Below, piece by piece: positions 27,270 to 37,334 of a DNA stretch of 64,000 nt. Within the stretch, counting starts at the first letter, position 1, and each line of letters starts with the position of its first letter. The translations under genes and the position numbers were made by a program. This DNA is from Aspidapion aeneum (taxonomy: Eukaryota; Arthropoda; Insecta; Coleoptera; Brentidae), in contig OY755045.1 in NCBI GenBank assembly GCA_963576565.1, positions 10,415,977 through 10,479,976 on the forward strand. The letters are read 5' to 3'. The notes beneath the pieces were generated by a model. The model saw only the letters and a list, made by a program, of their open reading frames with translations, was not told the origin of the DNA and ran no database searches.

Positions 27270-28042
27270 AAATAGAAATTTGGAAATCATTTTTTGGGTC
27301 TTATTTCTAGTTGAAAGTTACACTGGCACTAGGTATCGGTGAATACCTTTAAATACTGTTTAAAAATTTTATACTTAAGGCTTTAAACATATAGTAGATA
27401 GGTAGGATAACATTTGATAATGCTTTGACAAAAACACTTTACATACGAATAAGGCATATTTTTTTTTTCAGTTCTTAGTAGGAAATTATTAAAAATTGCT
27501 TTTTACTTGCGTATGTGAAAATACTTTAAAATTGTTTTCAATGTATATTGGTCAATTATATTAACCTAGGTATCTCTATGTCAAAGGACTGTCAGTTTGT
27601 CTAAAAATCTGTTTTTATATTATTAGTCCCGTTTTTTTTACGAAAAAATAGTGTGTAATAATTTAGTAACAATTATTTGTCTTCCATATATTTTTTAAAC
27701 ATTTTTAAGTACCAAATTGAAGAATTTATTTTTTAAATTAATTAATGTGGATTCTTTTTGTTTGTATTTGTTAAATAAGATTTATTTGCAATAATTGTTA
27801 AAAATGAGTCCATCCAGATATTTTTAAATAAACATTTTTTTTAGGAAATGCTTGTTTTATTTTATAAAAAAGGTAAACAGACTTTATAAAATACATCTAG
27901 AGATATTAAATTAAAATACTATCGTTAAGGTCTCATCAATTAAAAAAAAAAAACTTATGTTTTTTTTATCAGGTGCGTCAATCCCCGCCCCCCTACGAAT
28001 CTGGAAATAGTTTATATTAAAAATATATTTTCCTATTTTAAT
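27270..28042. other. AT-rich intergenic DNA, nothing recognised
   Basis: I see no credible ORF, splice-supported exon or repeat with clear ends. The stretch lies between the convergent TRAM1 and MPPED genes. Confidence 0.5.
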
Positions 28043-28760
28043 GTACAGGGTGTCCCAAATTCGATGTTTTTGGGGGGTTTTGGGTATTTCCAGGAGAGAT
28101 AAGAGAAAAATGACCCCCTTTTGTGACGCTTAAATTTTAAGAGAAACTTAAAGGTCAAAACCGCATTGTGATATAGCAATCTGTTTTTAAGCTACGGGGT
28201 GTTTTTGAAAAGTCTGCATTTTTGGAGGGGGTCTATAACTTTTTTATTTATGAAAACTTTATTTTCGTGTAAAGAGCTTTATTTTTTTTTGTCGAAGAAT
28301 TGACAGATGTAAACGGTTTTTATCTATCTTAGTTTTTGAGATTTTTATAATCAGCGTAAAATTTTCTTTCTAAAAAATTTTTGTTTTTATATTTTTGTTA
28401 TTTTCAATATTTTTTTATTTTGAATTATTTTAAAATATTTTTAACCCAGTCATCAAATTAAATTATAAAATAAAAACAAAAAATATTTAAAAAAAAAACA
28501 AAAATACTTGTAAAAACAAACATTTTTTTAATGAAATTATGTTGAGTGGTCATTTTAAAGGATATTATACGCTGGTTTCAAAAATCAAATAAAAATATGG
28601 TAATTCCATAAGAAGAATAACAACTTTATGCAATATCTCAAAAACTCAAAGAGATACATACAAACCGTTTAAATCTGTCAATTCTTCAAGAAAAGATCTA
28701 TAAGAAAGCTCTTTACATAAAAACAAAATTTTCAAATTTAAAAAAAAAAAAACATACTTT
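28043..28760. mobile_element. Foldback element, TACAGGGTGTCCCAAATTCG type, copy 1 (3' truncated)
   Basis: It begins ACAGGGTGTCCCAAATTCGA and carries TTTTTAAGCTACGGGGTGTT, AGAATTGACAGATGTAAACG and a mirrored right arm with CGTTTAAATCTGTCAATTCT. The right terminus is missing after about 28760. It is the same family as 41417-42292. Confidence 0.65.
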
Positions 28761-28931
28761 GACCTTCAGAGGATCTATCTCTATTTGGTACTAAGGATCG
28801 TTGCAATTTACCAAATCAATTAGTCTTTATTTGTCTATTTTAAAAATCAAATAACAAAAAGTTTTTCAATAAATAATAGAAGAATACCTTATAATAAAAA
28901 TAGTGCTGTTTGTAAAATAAAATTGTTCGAC

Positions 28932-28937
28932 TTTATT
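28932..28937 (-). promoter_or_regulatory. Candidate polyadenylation signal of MPPED
   Basis: AATAAA on the minus strand, about 130 bases after the stop codon at 29068. The position fits a short 3' UTR. Confidence 0.5.
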
Positions 28938-29067
28938 AAAAGATAAAAACGTAACAAAAAAATCGTGTAAAAGAAACAAAAAATATAAACAACATTTAAA
29001 TTAAAAGTTTTTCCTTACCTCAAAATCCCATTGCTCTCATACCGTAGGAAAAAAGAGTTAGGGATTT

Positions 29068-29195
29068 CTATGACTTAGATCTTCCTAAAGGTAAGGGAAC
29101 ATCAAAAACCACTGGTAAATTATTAGGAATATAGTTGATATCGCAAGTTGAGGCGTTTATAAAAATTATTTTGCCGTCTGATGTCACACCATACC
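29068..29195 (-). CDS. MPPED: MPPED exon 4 (last exon, short)
   Basis: On the minus strand the acceptor ATTTTTAG precedes GG TAT GGT GTG. The exon encodes GYGVTSDGKIIFINASTC, then NYIPNNLPVVFDVPLPLG and RSKS, stop TAG at 29070-29068. The YG....DG...INASTC pattern is the conserved MPPED C-terminus, and the phase fits exon 3 exactly. Forty-one codons plus stop, so easy to miss in ORF scans. Confidence 0.9.
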
Positions 29196-32100
29196 CTAAA
29201 AATTTTATACAGGGTTTTAGAAATATTTAGGAAAATAGTAAAATTTCGGATCTGATACCTTCCTAGCTATAGTTGTTGTTGTATTAAAGTGACACCGCGT
29301 CATCAAAACCTTGATGGGCAGGAAGGGAGTAGAGAGGGGTACATACAGTGACACGCATTTCCTTTAATTTTTTTATTGATATTGATTCCCGAAATGAGGC
29401 ACTGCACTAATTAGTCATTAGCTTACTATTTTACTTGCTTTTTATTAATGTCTTCTTCTAAACGATTTCATTAGAAAGGAACATATATACTCTTATCTGG
29501 TTGTTACGAACATATTATTGATTTAGCCGGGCTTTGACGTTTTCTATTCGTTGTTTTGACTGTTTATGTCAAACAAATTATGACGGAGCTTTTTACAAAA
29601 CAAATTACCGTTTTTGCAACTAAATCAATGTTAGCGCACATTTTAATATAATTTTGGATCCTTTTTTATGTTTCGGATCTTTATTTATTAGGTAAGTACC
29701 TATTTGATCTCTCCTTTAAAAGGTCTTAGTGTTTTATCCTTCGAACATTAAGTCCCGAGCGGCACACTGCATGTACAAAGTGAAACACTAATTTTTTTAG
29801 GCTTCTTTACTTAGATTTTGCCGCAGAATTTAGTTTATCTATGCTATGACGCGGTGCCACTTTAATACAACATCAACTATAGTCTATTATCACACTTTAA
29901 GTAAAGCCCTGATATATCAGCCTTGAAAAGAGTTTTTTGTAAATATCTCAGAAACTACAGCGTCTACAAAGTTTCTGATTATAAAACGAATTATTGAGCA
30001 AAATGTGTTCTACTATATTGCGAAAACCGCATATTGATGCTATATGCCGTTCAAATGTTGGGATTTTAAATTTTTTTGAATTGTCAAAAAACTGTCTGTA
30101 TCATTAATGGGTTCTGACCAAAATCTAATCAGCTCGTTGGAGTGTCGAACACTATTTTATCTGAAAATTTTATGAAAATCGGTTCAGCGGTTTAAGAGCT
30201 ATCGTGTTGCGGACAAATATAATATATACACACACACACAGACAGACATCACGACGATATTGCTAAGATAGGTCAAAATACACCAAAATAACACATTTTT
30301 GGCGTTATCTCAAAAAAAACTTTTTCGTCGAAAATAATTCCTTCTCTAGCCATTGCTACGCGGGCTAGGAAGGTAAAAAACTGTTAAAAAAATTTTCATA
30401 TCTTCAGAATTAGTTCTGTCAGGGCCAGTGGCGGATCCAGGGAGGGCAGAGGGGCCTGCCCTCTGCCCACCCCCCCTCCTTGACATAAAGCTTTAATTTT
30501 TAGTTCCAGAAAAAAAATAAACAATGCATAAGCCGCAAATTTTTACCAAATATAAAGTTTTTTTTAAATTTTCGCTAAAATCTTATTTTTTCGAATTTTG
30601 ATGCAAAATTTTACTGATTTTGATCAAGTTTTCGCCTACGGCACATTTTGTTTGCACCTAGTGGCAAACTTTAAAGCTAATTCTTATTAAATCCCGTAAA
30701 AAAAAATGTTTTTTTTCCAAAAAAAAAATAAAAATGGTGTTTTTATAAAAAATATTTTTTTTTTTTAATTTTTTTCGAAAATTTTATTTTTAAAATGTAT
30801 CATCTAAGACATCATTTAAAAGGTCTTTAAAATACCTTTTCCACAAGGTATCACTCATAGATTTCTGTAAAATAGTTTTACAGATATTCCTATTTTCCTA
30901 TACCTATGTAAGAGCAAAACTTGGTAATTTTTTAATTTTCAAAAATTATTTTTAAAAAAACTACTGAGCCAAAAATTTTCAAAAGTTAGATTTTGCATCT
31001 ACTTTATGAATAAAATAAGTGTACCAAAAATTATTAAAATCGGGAAGATGAAAATCCAGTCACAATTCTATTGGTTGATTTCATTTGAAATGACTCCAAA
31101 ATAACCCTATTAATCTCACAATTACCTTCATGTATATGTCCAAAAACATGATACTTGGGCTTCACCCTATTTTGTACAGTAGTCAGTAATTCTGTACACC
31201 CTGCCCTCACGCCTGAGCATACCAGATCGCCGTGACCTAAGGGTGGGGTATGTGTTATCAAAATATCTGTATTTTCTGGTATTAGGTTCCATTTTGAAAG
31301 ACATTCTTGACCTACAAGAAACAATTATTTATATTTCCTTCTATTAAATCAGTCAAAAAGGTAAAAAGTTATTGACAGCTTAAGCCCAAAAATTGAGTAA
31401 AAAACATCATAAAATTGTTACTTTTAAAGTTAAATTACTCTTTAAAATTGCAAAATTTATGTTCAACCTTTCCTGATAGATTTACACTATCAAAATTGTA
31501 AGAAATACAATTTATAAATAAAAGAAAATCCCAGTTATTGATACGGAAGTTTTGTGAAATTCCTGTTATTGATATCCCAGTAATTGACACTTTTTTGCTT
31601 TATTTGTCTTGTTATGTATACTATCATGAGTTATTTAAAAAAAACTGTTTAAATTTTTCAAGATACATATATTTAGAAAACATTAAAACTTAATAAATGG
31701 ATTCATGACATATCTGATACCTTCCTAACCCATTAGCACATTGAAAACAGTTTTTTGTAAATAACTCTGAAACAAAAGCTCCTACAAAGTTTTTGGTTCG
31801 GTTCGCCAATGTAATATATTAATTATTGATAAAGAAAAATCTGCGCAAATGCGAACGCTATTGTCAGATACTGGTACGATGGGAGTTGCCCACTCTGAAG
31901 TTACCATGGGTTCTAATATGCCATCTTTTACCATACTCTTAATTTGGTGTTCAACTTGCTTTTTATATGCCAGTGGCAAGGGTCTGTGTTTTAAAAACAC
32001 TGGTCTAGTTCCCTCTTTGACTTGTAAGGATACCTTACTATATTTTATAAGTCCCTAGCTTTGTTGTAAAAACATCTTTATATTTATTCAATAAAGATTC

Positions 32101-35100
32101 TTTTAAGTTATTCATTTGCCCAAAGTTTAGACCAATATTAAACTGATTTAAAAATTCTCTACCTAACAGTGGTGGTCCCATGGTGTTGACAACATAATAT
32201 CTAACATTTTTTTCGATGTTTTCTGATCTAGTCTGTGCCCAAAAATAACCTATTGGTTTTATAACTGCCCCTGAGTACCCCTTTAACAGTATAGAATCTT
32301 CTATCATTTTATAACTGCTAAATTTATTTCTATATAGCTCTAAGCTTACCGCATTTATTGAGGCCCCTGTGTCAGCTTGAACCTCACACATACTTTCTCC
32401 AATTTTAACATTTATTTTAAATAACTCATTACACTTTGATGTAGACAAACAAAAGAAGAACAAAAAACTGTTTTCAAGACTAATATATTATCATGGCTTC
32501 ACTTGAAGTGTGATAATATGCTAGCTAGGAAGGTGTCAGATCTGTTATGGATCCCTATATTTTCTGAAGAAACTAACAGAAAAAAAGGTGTTCACAGGTC
32601 AACATACAAAGAGAAACTAAATATTTCTGAAAGAAAAAGCTGTAGGTACAATAACCAAAATTTGTACAGGGTTACCATATCCTTTAACTTACTAGTTGAG
32701 ACCTTTAAAGGCTTACAGGAGTTTTTTTTCGGGAAAATATTCTAGAGTATCAATCACTGGGCATTTTAACTTGAGTGAGACAACAAAAAACTAACATGTT
32801 TGCAATATACCAAAATGTGCCTTTTTTACTAAGAGTTCTCTGTAAAAGGGGAGGGTGGCATAGCCCTCTTGGATCTGCCACTGACTGAGTGCTTTAATTA
32901 TAGAAAAACATTCTATATACATACCTCTTGGCAAGTTAAATGCCCAGTTACCAAACTCAGGTTGCCAGGGAGTACCATATATCTTAATGCCATATATCTC
33001 TACACTAGAATCTTCCAAATATGTACAGTTGGTCAACAGCTCTCTAATATTTTCTGTGTTTACAGCTTCATTGATGTCATTATTTGTGTTACCATAATTG
33101 GGGACTTCATCTTCCAAATTCTGATGCTGCAGCTCATACTTTTTCTTAAAATAGTTGATAAATTTTTTGTCAAAACTAAGTTCATGATTGCCAGCAATCA
33201 CAATTTTGTGCTTGTGGGGTAAAGTGCCTAAAAATATCAAATGTTTTAGTATTAGTTCAAGTACCTACTACGAGGGTGGATCAAATATAAACAAGCCTTT
33301 GTTTATAAACTAGTTATTTAGAAACATGACACAAAACAGATATTTTTTCTCCTTTTCTACACATCCCCCTTTTCTTTTAATACACTTTTCCAAACGGCTT
33401 GACAGTTTCTTAATCCCGTTTTCATAAAAGGATGCTGGGCGGGTATCTAACCAGTTGCACATTCATTGGTCTGAAATTGCTCGCCTCCCAGTGAATCTTT
33501 GAGTGGGCCAAACATATGAAAATCGCAAGGTGACAAATCTGGACTGTATGGAGGGTATTCCAGCACAGTCCAGTGCATTTTATTGATTTTGACCTGTGTT
33601 AAAGTCGCCGTATCAGGTCTAGCGTTGTCATGCAGGAGCAACACGTCTTGTTTGGGGTGTGCTCTCCTCTTTTGGCGAAAATCAAGCTTTACCTGGTCGA
33701 GTAAGTTGCAGTAGTAAGCCGCGTTTATTCTTATTTGCTCGTGCAAAAAATCGACCAACAAAACTCCTCTGCAGTCCCAGAAAACGGTCGCTAAAACTTT
33801 GCCTGCAGAAATGATGGTAAGCGGACGACGTCGGTGACTCACGTTGTCGACACGCTCACGGCCGTCGTTAAATTTTTTGCCCCAAGCTTTTACAGGTACC
33901 CACGAAAGCGTTTTATTTCCGAACTATGCTCGCAATCTGCGTCGAATTTCAGCAGGTTTCACGCTTTCGCGTGTAAGAAATTTAATGATTATTCTTTGCG
34001 CAACACTGCTGTGTACCTTCTTCTCGCTCATTGCGATTGCTCCTGGCCAAATGAGCATCGCGGCACTACCAGCCGCCTACATGGTGCTGAACATCCCTAC
34101 TCCAAAATTATAACGGTCAGGTAAAAGGCTTGTTTATATTTGATCCACCCTTAACAAAGTTCAAAATAGCAAAAAAAATGGTTATTGAAAAGAAAAAAAA
34201 CTTTTTGAGATAACACTAAAGTTTTTTTTTGGTTTTATTTTGGTGTAATTCGACCTATCTTAGCAATATCGTCGTGACGTCTATCTGTGTGTGTGTGTGT
34301 GTCTGTCCATAACATGATTAATGACAGTTTTTTGACAGATTAAAAATTTTAAATATGCTAACTTCTTAACGGGGCACCACATCAATATTTCATTTTTCAT
34401 GCCTTAGTTGGGGATATCTTTAGGGCAAATACTCGCGACCGTTAATTAATTTAAAAATCGGCACGCTTGGTATCTTTTAGGTTAAGAATTTCGCCGAATT
34501 TTTCAAATTTTATTTTTGCAATTTTTACAATGAAAACACGCAATGGTGACGAAATTTTTTTTACTCCCGTCGCCAGTTAAATATCCCTTAGTTGGGGATA
34601 TCTTTAGAGCGAATACTCGCGCCCGTTAATTAATAAAATACCGTTAATTACTTACACGATGTGAACGCTGCGTATACTAAAAGGAAGAGAGGGATCCAAC
34701 ATGGCTGCTAGCATCAATTGTCATAATTTGAATTTTCGCGGGTTATTACAATGCCTTTCTCAATAATTCCCGTTATTACTAAGAACATTATAAAAGCTTC
34801 TGTTTCCAAGATATTTACAAAAACTGCCCTCAAGGCTGATATACATGTCACATTATGTTATTTCATATTTTAAATTTTAAATAAGCTCTTTCTTTTAATG
34901 CATATTCTTGTAGGTAGTATTTCCTTTTTGTACTATTTTTTTTTAAATTTCTTTTTATGACTTGTAAAAGCACATATTGTGTAATACTTTACCAATAAAT
35001 AAACTAAACTAAACTAAACTACTTAGTGTGGAATTCACAGTACAACACTTTTGATTTATTATGAAAATGCTAGCTTATGCATCACAAAATGCTTCTTGAT

Positions 35101-37334
35101 GAATAGGAAGTCTGTATCAAATTTTAAAAAAATATTTAGAGCCAATAAGACTTTTTAAAAATATGTAATATGTAACCAATGTTAATGTTTATTTAAATTT
35201 GTTGTGGATTATATACAGTGCCCTCCCAAAACTAGACAACAAAGAGTATTTTTAATTGTATATTTTAAGTTAAATCTTCCCTTATGACATGATTGTCTAG
35301 TTCTTTTTATTATCTGTGGTTAACAACAAGCCATTAATTAAGTGAACTTTTTTAGCGTAAATAATTACAAGCCGGCAGCGCCGCGCGGGGCAAGTTTTCA
35401 ATTTCACCCGTTTTCATCGGGGTATGGGTGGATGTTTTCGAGCGGGGGCGGGAGAAATGTGTGTGGTAGTTGAAGTCGGCCATCATCATCGTGCGGAAAC
35501 GTCCGTTGCCCTTCTACACGTTGCCGGTTCTATCCTTAGTAAAAACGTATGAGTTTGTTTTGATTTGGGGTATGTCAGTAATAAAAAGCATTGCCGGTAG
35601 CGTGTCATTGTTTTTGTTATTGTTTGTTTATAAAATAAAAATAAATACCGTCGATTACATAATTAACTGTGCAAATTTAAATATGTTGACCTATGAACTT
35701 CGATTACAAATAAAATCTTTAGGGCCACATAGACCAGACCTAAGAATCCTAAAAATTAACCAAAATTTTAGTGCAAGTAATAAAAAATTATATGATTCTG
35801 AAAACCTGTTGTGTGTTTGTGAAAAACGAAATGCTTTTTTTGCTTTATTTGTCTTATTATGAACAATCCATGAAGTGATCCTACGTGGGTGGCAAAAGGA
35901 ATGTGTGATATCAAGCACTTTAGTGAAAAGTTAAAGACACAAAGTAAGTGCTACTTATTTAAATAACCACATAAAATTTTCTATGCTAGGCAAGACTGAT
36001 ATTAGGTGCCAATTGAATAGTGCCTACAGGCAAAACAGTACCGAACATAATGAAAATGTGGCAAAAATAGACTTATATGTAGTAGGTTAATAGACTGTTT
36101 AAAATTCTGTGGGATTTGATTTTTGAGGTTGCTGTGTGGGGCCATGATGAGTCTGAAACTGGTGCTAATCCAAGCACTTTGTGCATGTAAAAGAAGGGCA
36201 AATAGACTTTATCTAAAAACAAATAAACTAAAAACTACACCAAGTAACTGCTTGTTTATAAAATGCTAAAATAAAAATGTTTAGGTAAGTTTTTCCATGC
36301 AATATAAGTTTCTGCCCCCCAATTTATAATGTGCTGCCACTGGTTATAGATGGTATTCAACTAATGTTTACTTTATCAATTAAGAAGAAAAACCTTTTTT
36401 AACAATTTCATTTCATGGATTCACCACCGTCCACCATGACATCTTTAGTTTTATCAAATGAAACAATAATAGAAAGTAGAAATAGTAATTTTTAAACTTC
36501 CTAAGTATTCATTTGAGACTTGTTTATATGAAGTTTTTTTCTCAAAATGAACCCAATTCAAATTTCTAGACATATCCCAAGATTTATATGGCATTAAGGT
36601 CAGTTCACCCTCATAAATTACATTAGATTAAATTAAATTAACTTACATTAACTTACCCTAAGAAATTTTCTCAATTTTTACAGTTCTTCTGAAGTTTTCA
36701 AGGGGTGATCAGCTGAGCCAAATTTGTACACCATCCTACAGGACTTTAAAATAAAATCTTGGTCCTGTAGTGTATTTTAGGGTCTTGTATAATGTCCTGT
36801 ATGGCCCTGTAGACATAATTTGTACACCTAATGTGGGCAGCTGACCACCACTTAAAATTTTTTTACTTGAGTTTCCTGTAAACATCTTATTTTATGCCTT
36901 TGGCGACCCTACTAAGTAAAAAACATAATTTTTTTCACAAAAAATCTCCTAGTTAAAATAATTTGGCTTAGTGTAAGTTAATTTAATTTAATCGAATGTA
37001 ATTTATGAGGCTGTATTCCGTAATGCCCTGTATACAATCAAATAGACTAAACAAACTTACCTAACCATCTGTTGAACTGCATCACCTCATCCTTTTGACC
37101 ACATTTTGTAAAATCCCCAGCATGTACGAAAACATCTCCATCTGGGATATCAAAAACTATATTTCTTATAAGGGAATGGGTGTCACTCATACAGACAAAT
37201 CTAACTTTTTTCTCATCCACTAGGTTTGATGGTAATTTTACATTAAGTTTAAATACTTTTTGAGTTTTGCTAATTTCTTTCCAAGCTGCAGTTGGACTAT
37301 CTGTCAAAGGATGAATGGGCACTACATTTTCCAT
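29068..37334 (-). CDS. MPPED: MPPED1/MPPED2-type metallophosphoesterase, 4 exons
   Basis: This is a class III-like cyclic-nucleotide phosphodiesterase family enzyme (UPF0046/MPPED). Exons on the minus strand: 37334-37061, 33227-32925, 31311-31126, 29195-29068. Every join is phase 1 with GT-AG ends. The total is 891 bp (296 aa), matching the ~295 aa of MPPED2. All five metal-binding blocks are present: SDTH (D51, H53), GDF (D74), GNHE (N105, H106), THTPP (H213) and GHIHEG (H251, H253). In mammals MPPED2 is reported to have Gly in place of the first His of the last block, with low activity; here it is His, as in MPPED1, so an active enzyme is expected. The substrate in insects is unknown. The introns hold a mariner, Gypsy debris and MITEs. 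The gene is divergent from EXT2. Confidence 0.93.
29244..30376 (-). mobile_element. Family P repeat, copy 4 (reverse), split by TATAG MITE
   Basis: Read on the plus strand it starts GATCTGATACCTTCCTAGC, is interrupted at once by the TATAG MITE, and resumes at TATTATCACACTTTAAGTAA. It then passes ATCACGACGATATTGCTAAG with a CA-rich stretch and ends at CGCGGGCTAGGAAGGT near 30372. Within MPPED intron 3. Confidence 0.68.
29268..29881 (+). mobile_element. TATAG MITE, copy 4 (most complete)
   Basis: Both TIRs are intact: TATAGTTGTTGTTGTATTAA at the left and AATACAACATCAACTATA at the right, with ACACCGCGTCAT and its mirror inside. The length is 614 bp. It lies inside family P copy 4, so it is younger than that copy, and only ~70 bp upstream of MPPED exon 4. 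Confidence 0.85.
30376..31125. other. MPPED intron 3, near part: degenerate repeat sequence
   Basis: CAGTGGCGGATCCAGGGAGG at about 30428 is one end of a common insect TIR-type repeat. A degenerate inward-facing counterpart (TTGGATCTGCCACTGACTG) is at about 32869. Whether they belong to one element is not shown. The rest is AT-rich with nothing recognised. Confidence 0.4.
31126..31311 (-). CDS. MPPED: MPPED exon 3
   Basis: The acceptor TTTCTTGTAG precedes GT CAA GAA TGT. The exon encodes residues 193-255 with ILITHTPPLGHGDL (metal ligand H213) and HVFGHIHEG (H251, H253). It ends GAAG|GTAATT. The reading frame stays open past this donor, but the extra ~30 residues do not resemble the family, while exon 4 supplies the true C-terminus. 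Confidence 0.92.
31690..32557. mobile_element. Inverted family P ends enclosing a Ty3/Gypsy fragment
   Basis: The left end (31690-31800) reads GATACCTTCCTAACCCATTA then GAAAACAGTTTTTTGTAAA. The right end (32462-32557) is its inverse: ACTGTTTTCAAGACTAATAT then GCTAGGAAGGTGTCAG and ATGGATCC. Between them lies ~660 bp of pol sequence. The arrangement looks like one element with ~100-bp inverted ends carrying a captured retrotransposon piece, inside MPPED intron 2. Confidence 0.6.
31800..32460 (-). pseudogene. Ty3/Gypsy pol fragment: protease and start of reverse transcriptase
   Basis: On the minus strand 32460-32040 encodes a retroviral-type aspartic protease with the active-site motif ADTGAS and, further on, PLLGREFLNQFNI. 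After a stop and frame change, 32000-31850 gives the RT opening pattern GILEPMVTSEWATPIVPV and VRICADFS. No RT catalytic YxDD region, RNase H, integrase, gag or LTR is attached, so this is a dead fragment of a retrotransposon. In insects such elements are normally genomic residents. Confidence 0.85.
32925..33227 (-). CDS. MPPED: MPPED exon 2
   Basis: The acceptor GATATTTTTAG precedes GC ACT TTA CCC. The 303-bp exon encodes residues 92-193, including KIVIAGNHELSFD (N105, H106) and IYGTPWQPEFGNWAFNLPRG. It ends AGAG|GTATGT. A mariner insertion ends only 43 bp upstream of this acceptor. Confidence 0.92.
33271..34151 (-). mobile_element. Deleted mariner-family transposon
   Basis: The TIRs are AGGGTGGATCAAATATAAAC at the left and its inverse at the right, flanked by TA on each side (33269-33270, 34152-34153). 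Minus-strand coding starts at 34031 with the helix-turn-helix region (SVAQRIIIKFLTRESVKPAE). Translation then meets an in-frame TAG at 33926-33924, passes WGKKFNDGRERVDNVSHRRR, and jumps to a later catalytic part: VFWDCRGVLLVDF, LLLHDNARPDTA and YPPYSPDLSPCDF. The middle of the transposase is missing, and a further frameshift near 33450 displaces the C-terminus, which ends near 33357. At ~880 bp against a usual ~1.3 kb it is a non-autonomous deletion derivative. Confidence 0.88.
34178..34850 (+). mobile_element. Family P repeat, copy 6 (with insertion)
   Basis: It contains AGCAATATCGTCGTGACG, a GT microsatellite (34288-34302), AATGACAGTTTTTTGACA and CAAAAACTGCCCTCAAGGCT. A ~330-bp insertion (about 34399-34730) separates the halves and holds a direct repeat. 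MPPED intron 1. Confidence 0.6.
34402..34640 (+). repeat. Direct repeat of ~50 bp
   Basis: CCTTAGTTGGGGATATCTTT and the following ACTCGCG-CCGTTAATTAAT occur at about 34402 and again ~185 bp later near 34587. The intervening DNA is non-coding. Confidence 0.7.
34855..35021 (+). mobile_element. Possible 3' end of a non-LTR retrotransposon
   Basis: The text GACTTGTAAAAGCACATATT then TTTACCAATAAATAAACT and a run of AAACT units resembles the 3' UTR and simple-repeat tail of Jockey/CR1-like elements. No coding part remains. Confidence 0.4.
35370..35545. other. Isolated GC- and CpG-rich island in MPPED intron 1
   Basis: The stretch GCCGGCAGCGCCGCGCGGGG and the following ~150 bp stand out from AT-rich surroundings and contain several CpGs. 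A minus-strand ORF of 44 codons starts with MMADFNYHTHFSR at about 35483. A plus-strand ORF (35470-35862) also crosses it. Neither resembles a protein I know. It could be an internal promoter, a first exon of a nested transcript, or a retroelement fragment. Confidence 0.35.
35546..36608. other. MPPED intron 1 remainder, nothing firm
   Basis: AT-rich sequence without a supported exon or element end. An isolated TACAGTGCCCTCCC at about 35215, to its left, looks like one end of a Tc1-type element whose partner end I cannot place. Confidence 0.4.
36609..37010. mobile_element. Foldback element next to MPPED exon 1
   Basis: CCTCATAAATTACATTAGAT at the left faces TCGAATGTAATTTATGAGG at the right, with AATTAAATTAACTTACA mirrored inside. 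A second inverted pair, GGTGATCAGCTGAGCC and GGGCAGCTGACCACC, lies within, together with repeated CCTGTAG/CTACAGG text. Non-coding. It ends 50 bp from the exon 1 donor. Confidence 0.62.
37061..37334 (-). CDS. MPPED: MPPED exon 1
   Basis: It starts MENVVPIHPLTDSPTAAW at 37334 and encodes residues 1-91 and part of 92, including VRFVCMSDTHSL (D51, H53) and DVFVHAGDFTKCG (D74). It ends TTAG|GTAAGT, phase 1. This ATG gives the N-terminal length expected for the family. Confidence 0.93.

Noticed and set aside
27290..27345. Candidate MPPED last exon on the minus strand
   Set aside because: A few residues resemble NASV-TF, but the frame contains stops and no matching splice phase; the true exon was found at 29068-29195.
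31034..31324. ORF reading past HIHEG as the MPPED C-terminus
   Set aside because: The sequence after the GTAATT donor has no family similarity, and a better exon with the conserved C-terminus and right phase exists at 29068-29195.
31800..32460. An active retrotransposon or retrovirus
   Set aside because: Only protease and the start of RT remain, in different frames, without LTRs, gag, RT core or integrase.
30428..32887. One transposon bounded by CAGTGGCGGATCC and its degenerate inverse, enclosing MPPED exon 3
   Set aside because: The ends are diverged and this motif is common in insect repeats, so two unrelated remnants are more likely. No TSD could be seen.
33834..34124. Plus-strand ORFs over the mariner
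   Set aside because: They are the opposite strand of the transposase N-terminal region and resemble nothing themselves.
35470..35862. 130-aa plus-strand ORF, possibly a degraded SAP-like gag domain
   Set aside because: The resemblance is limited to a few residues (LTYELRLQIKSLG), with no supporting context.
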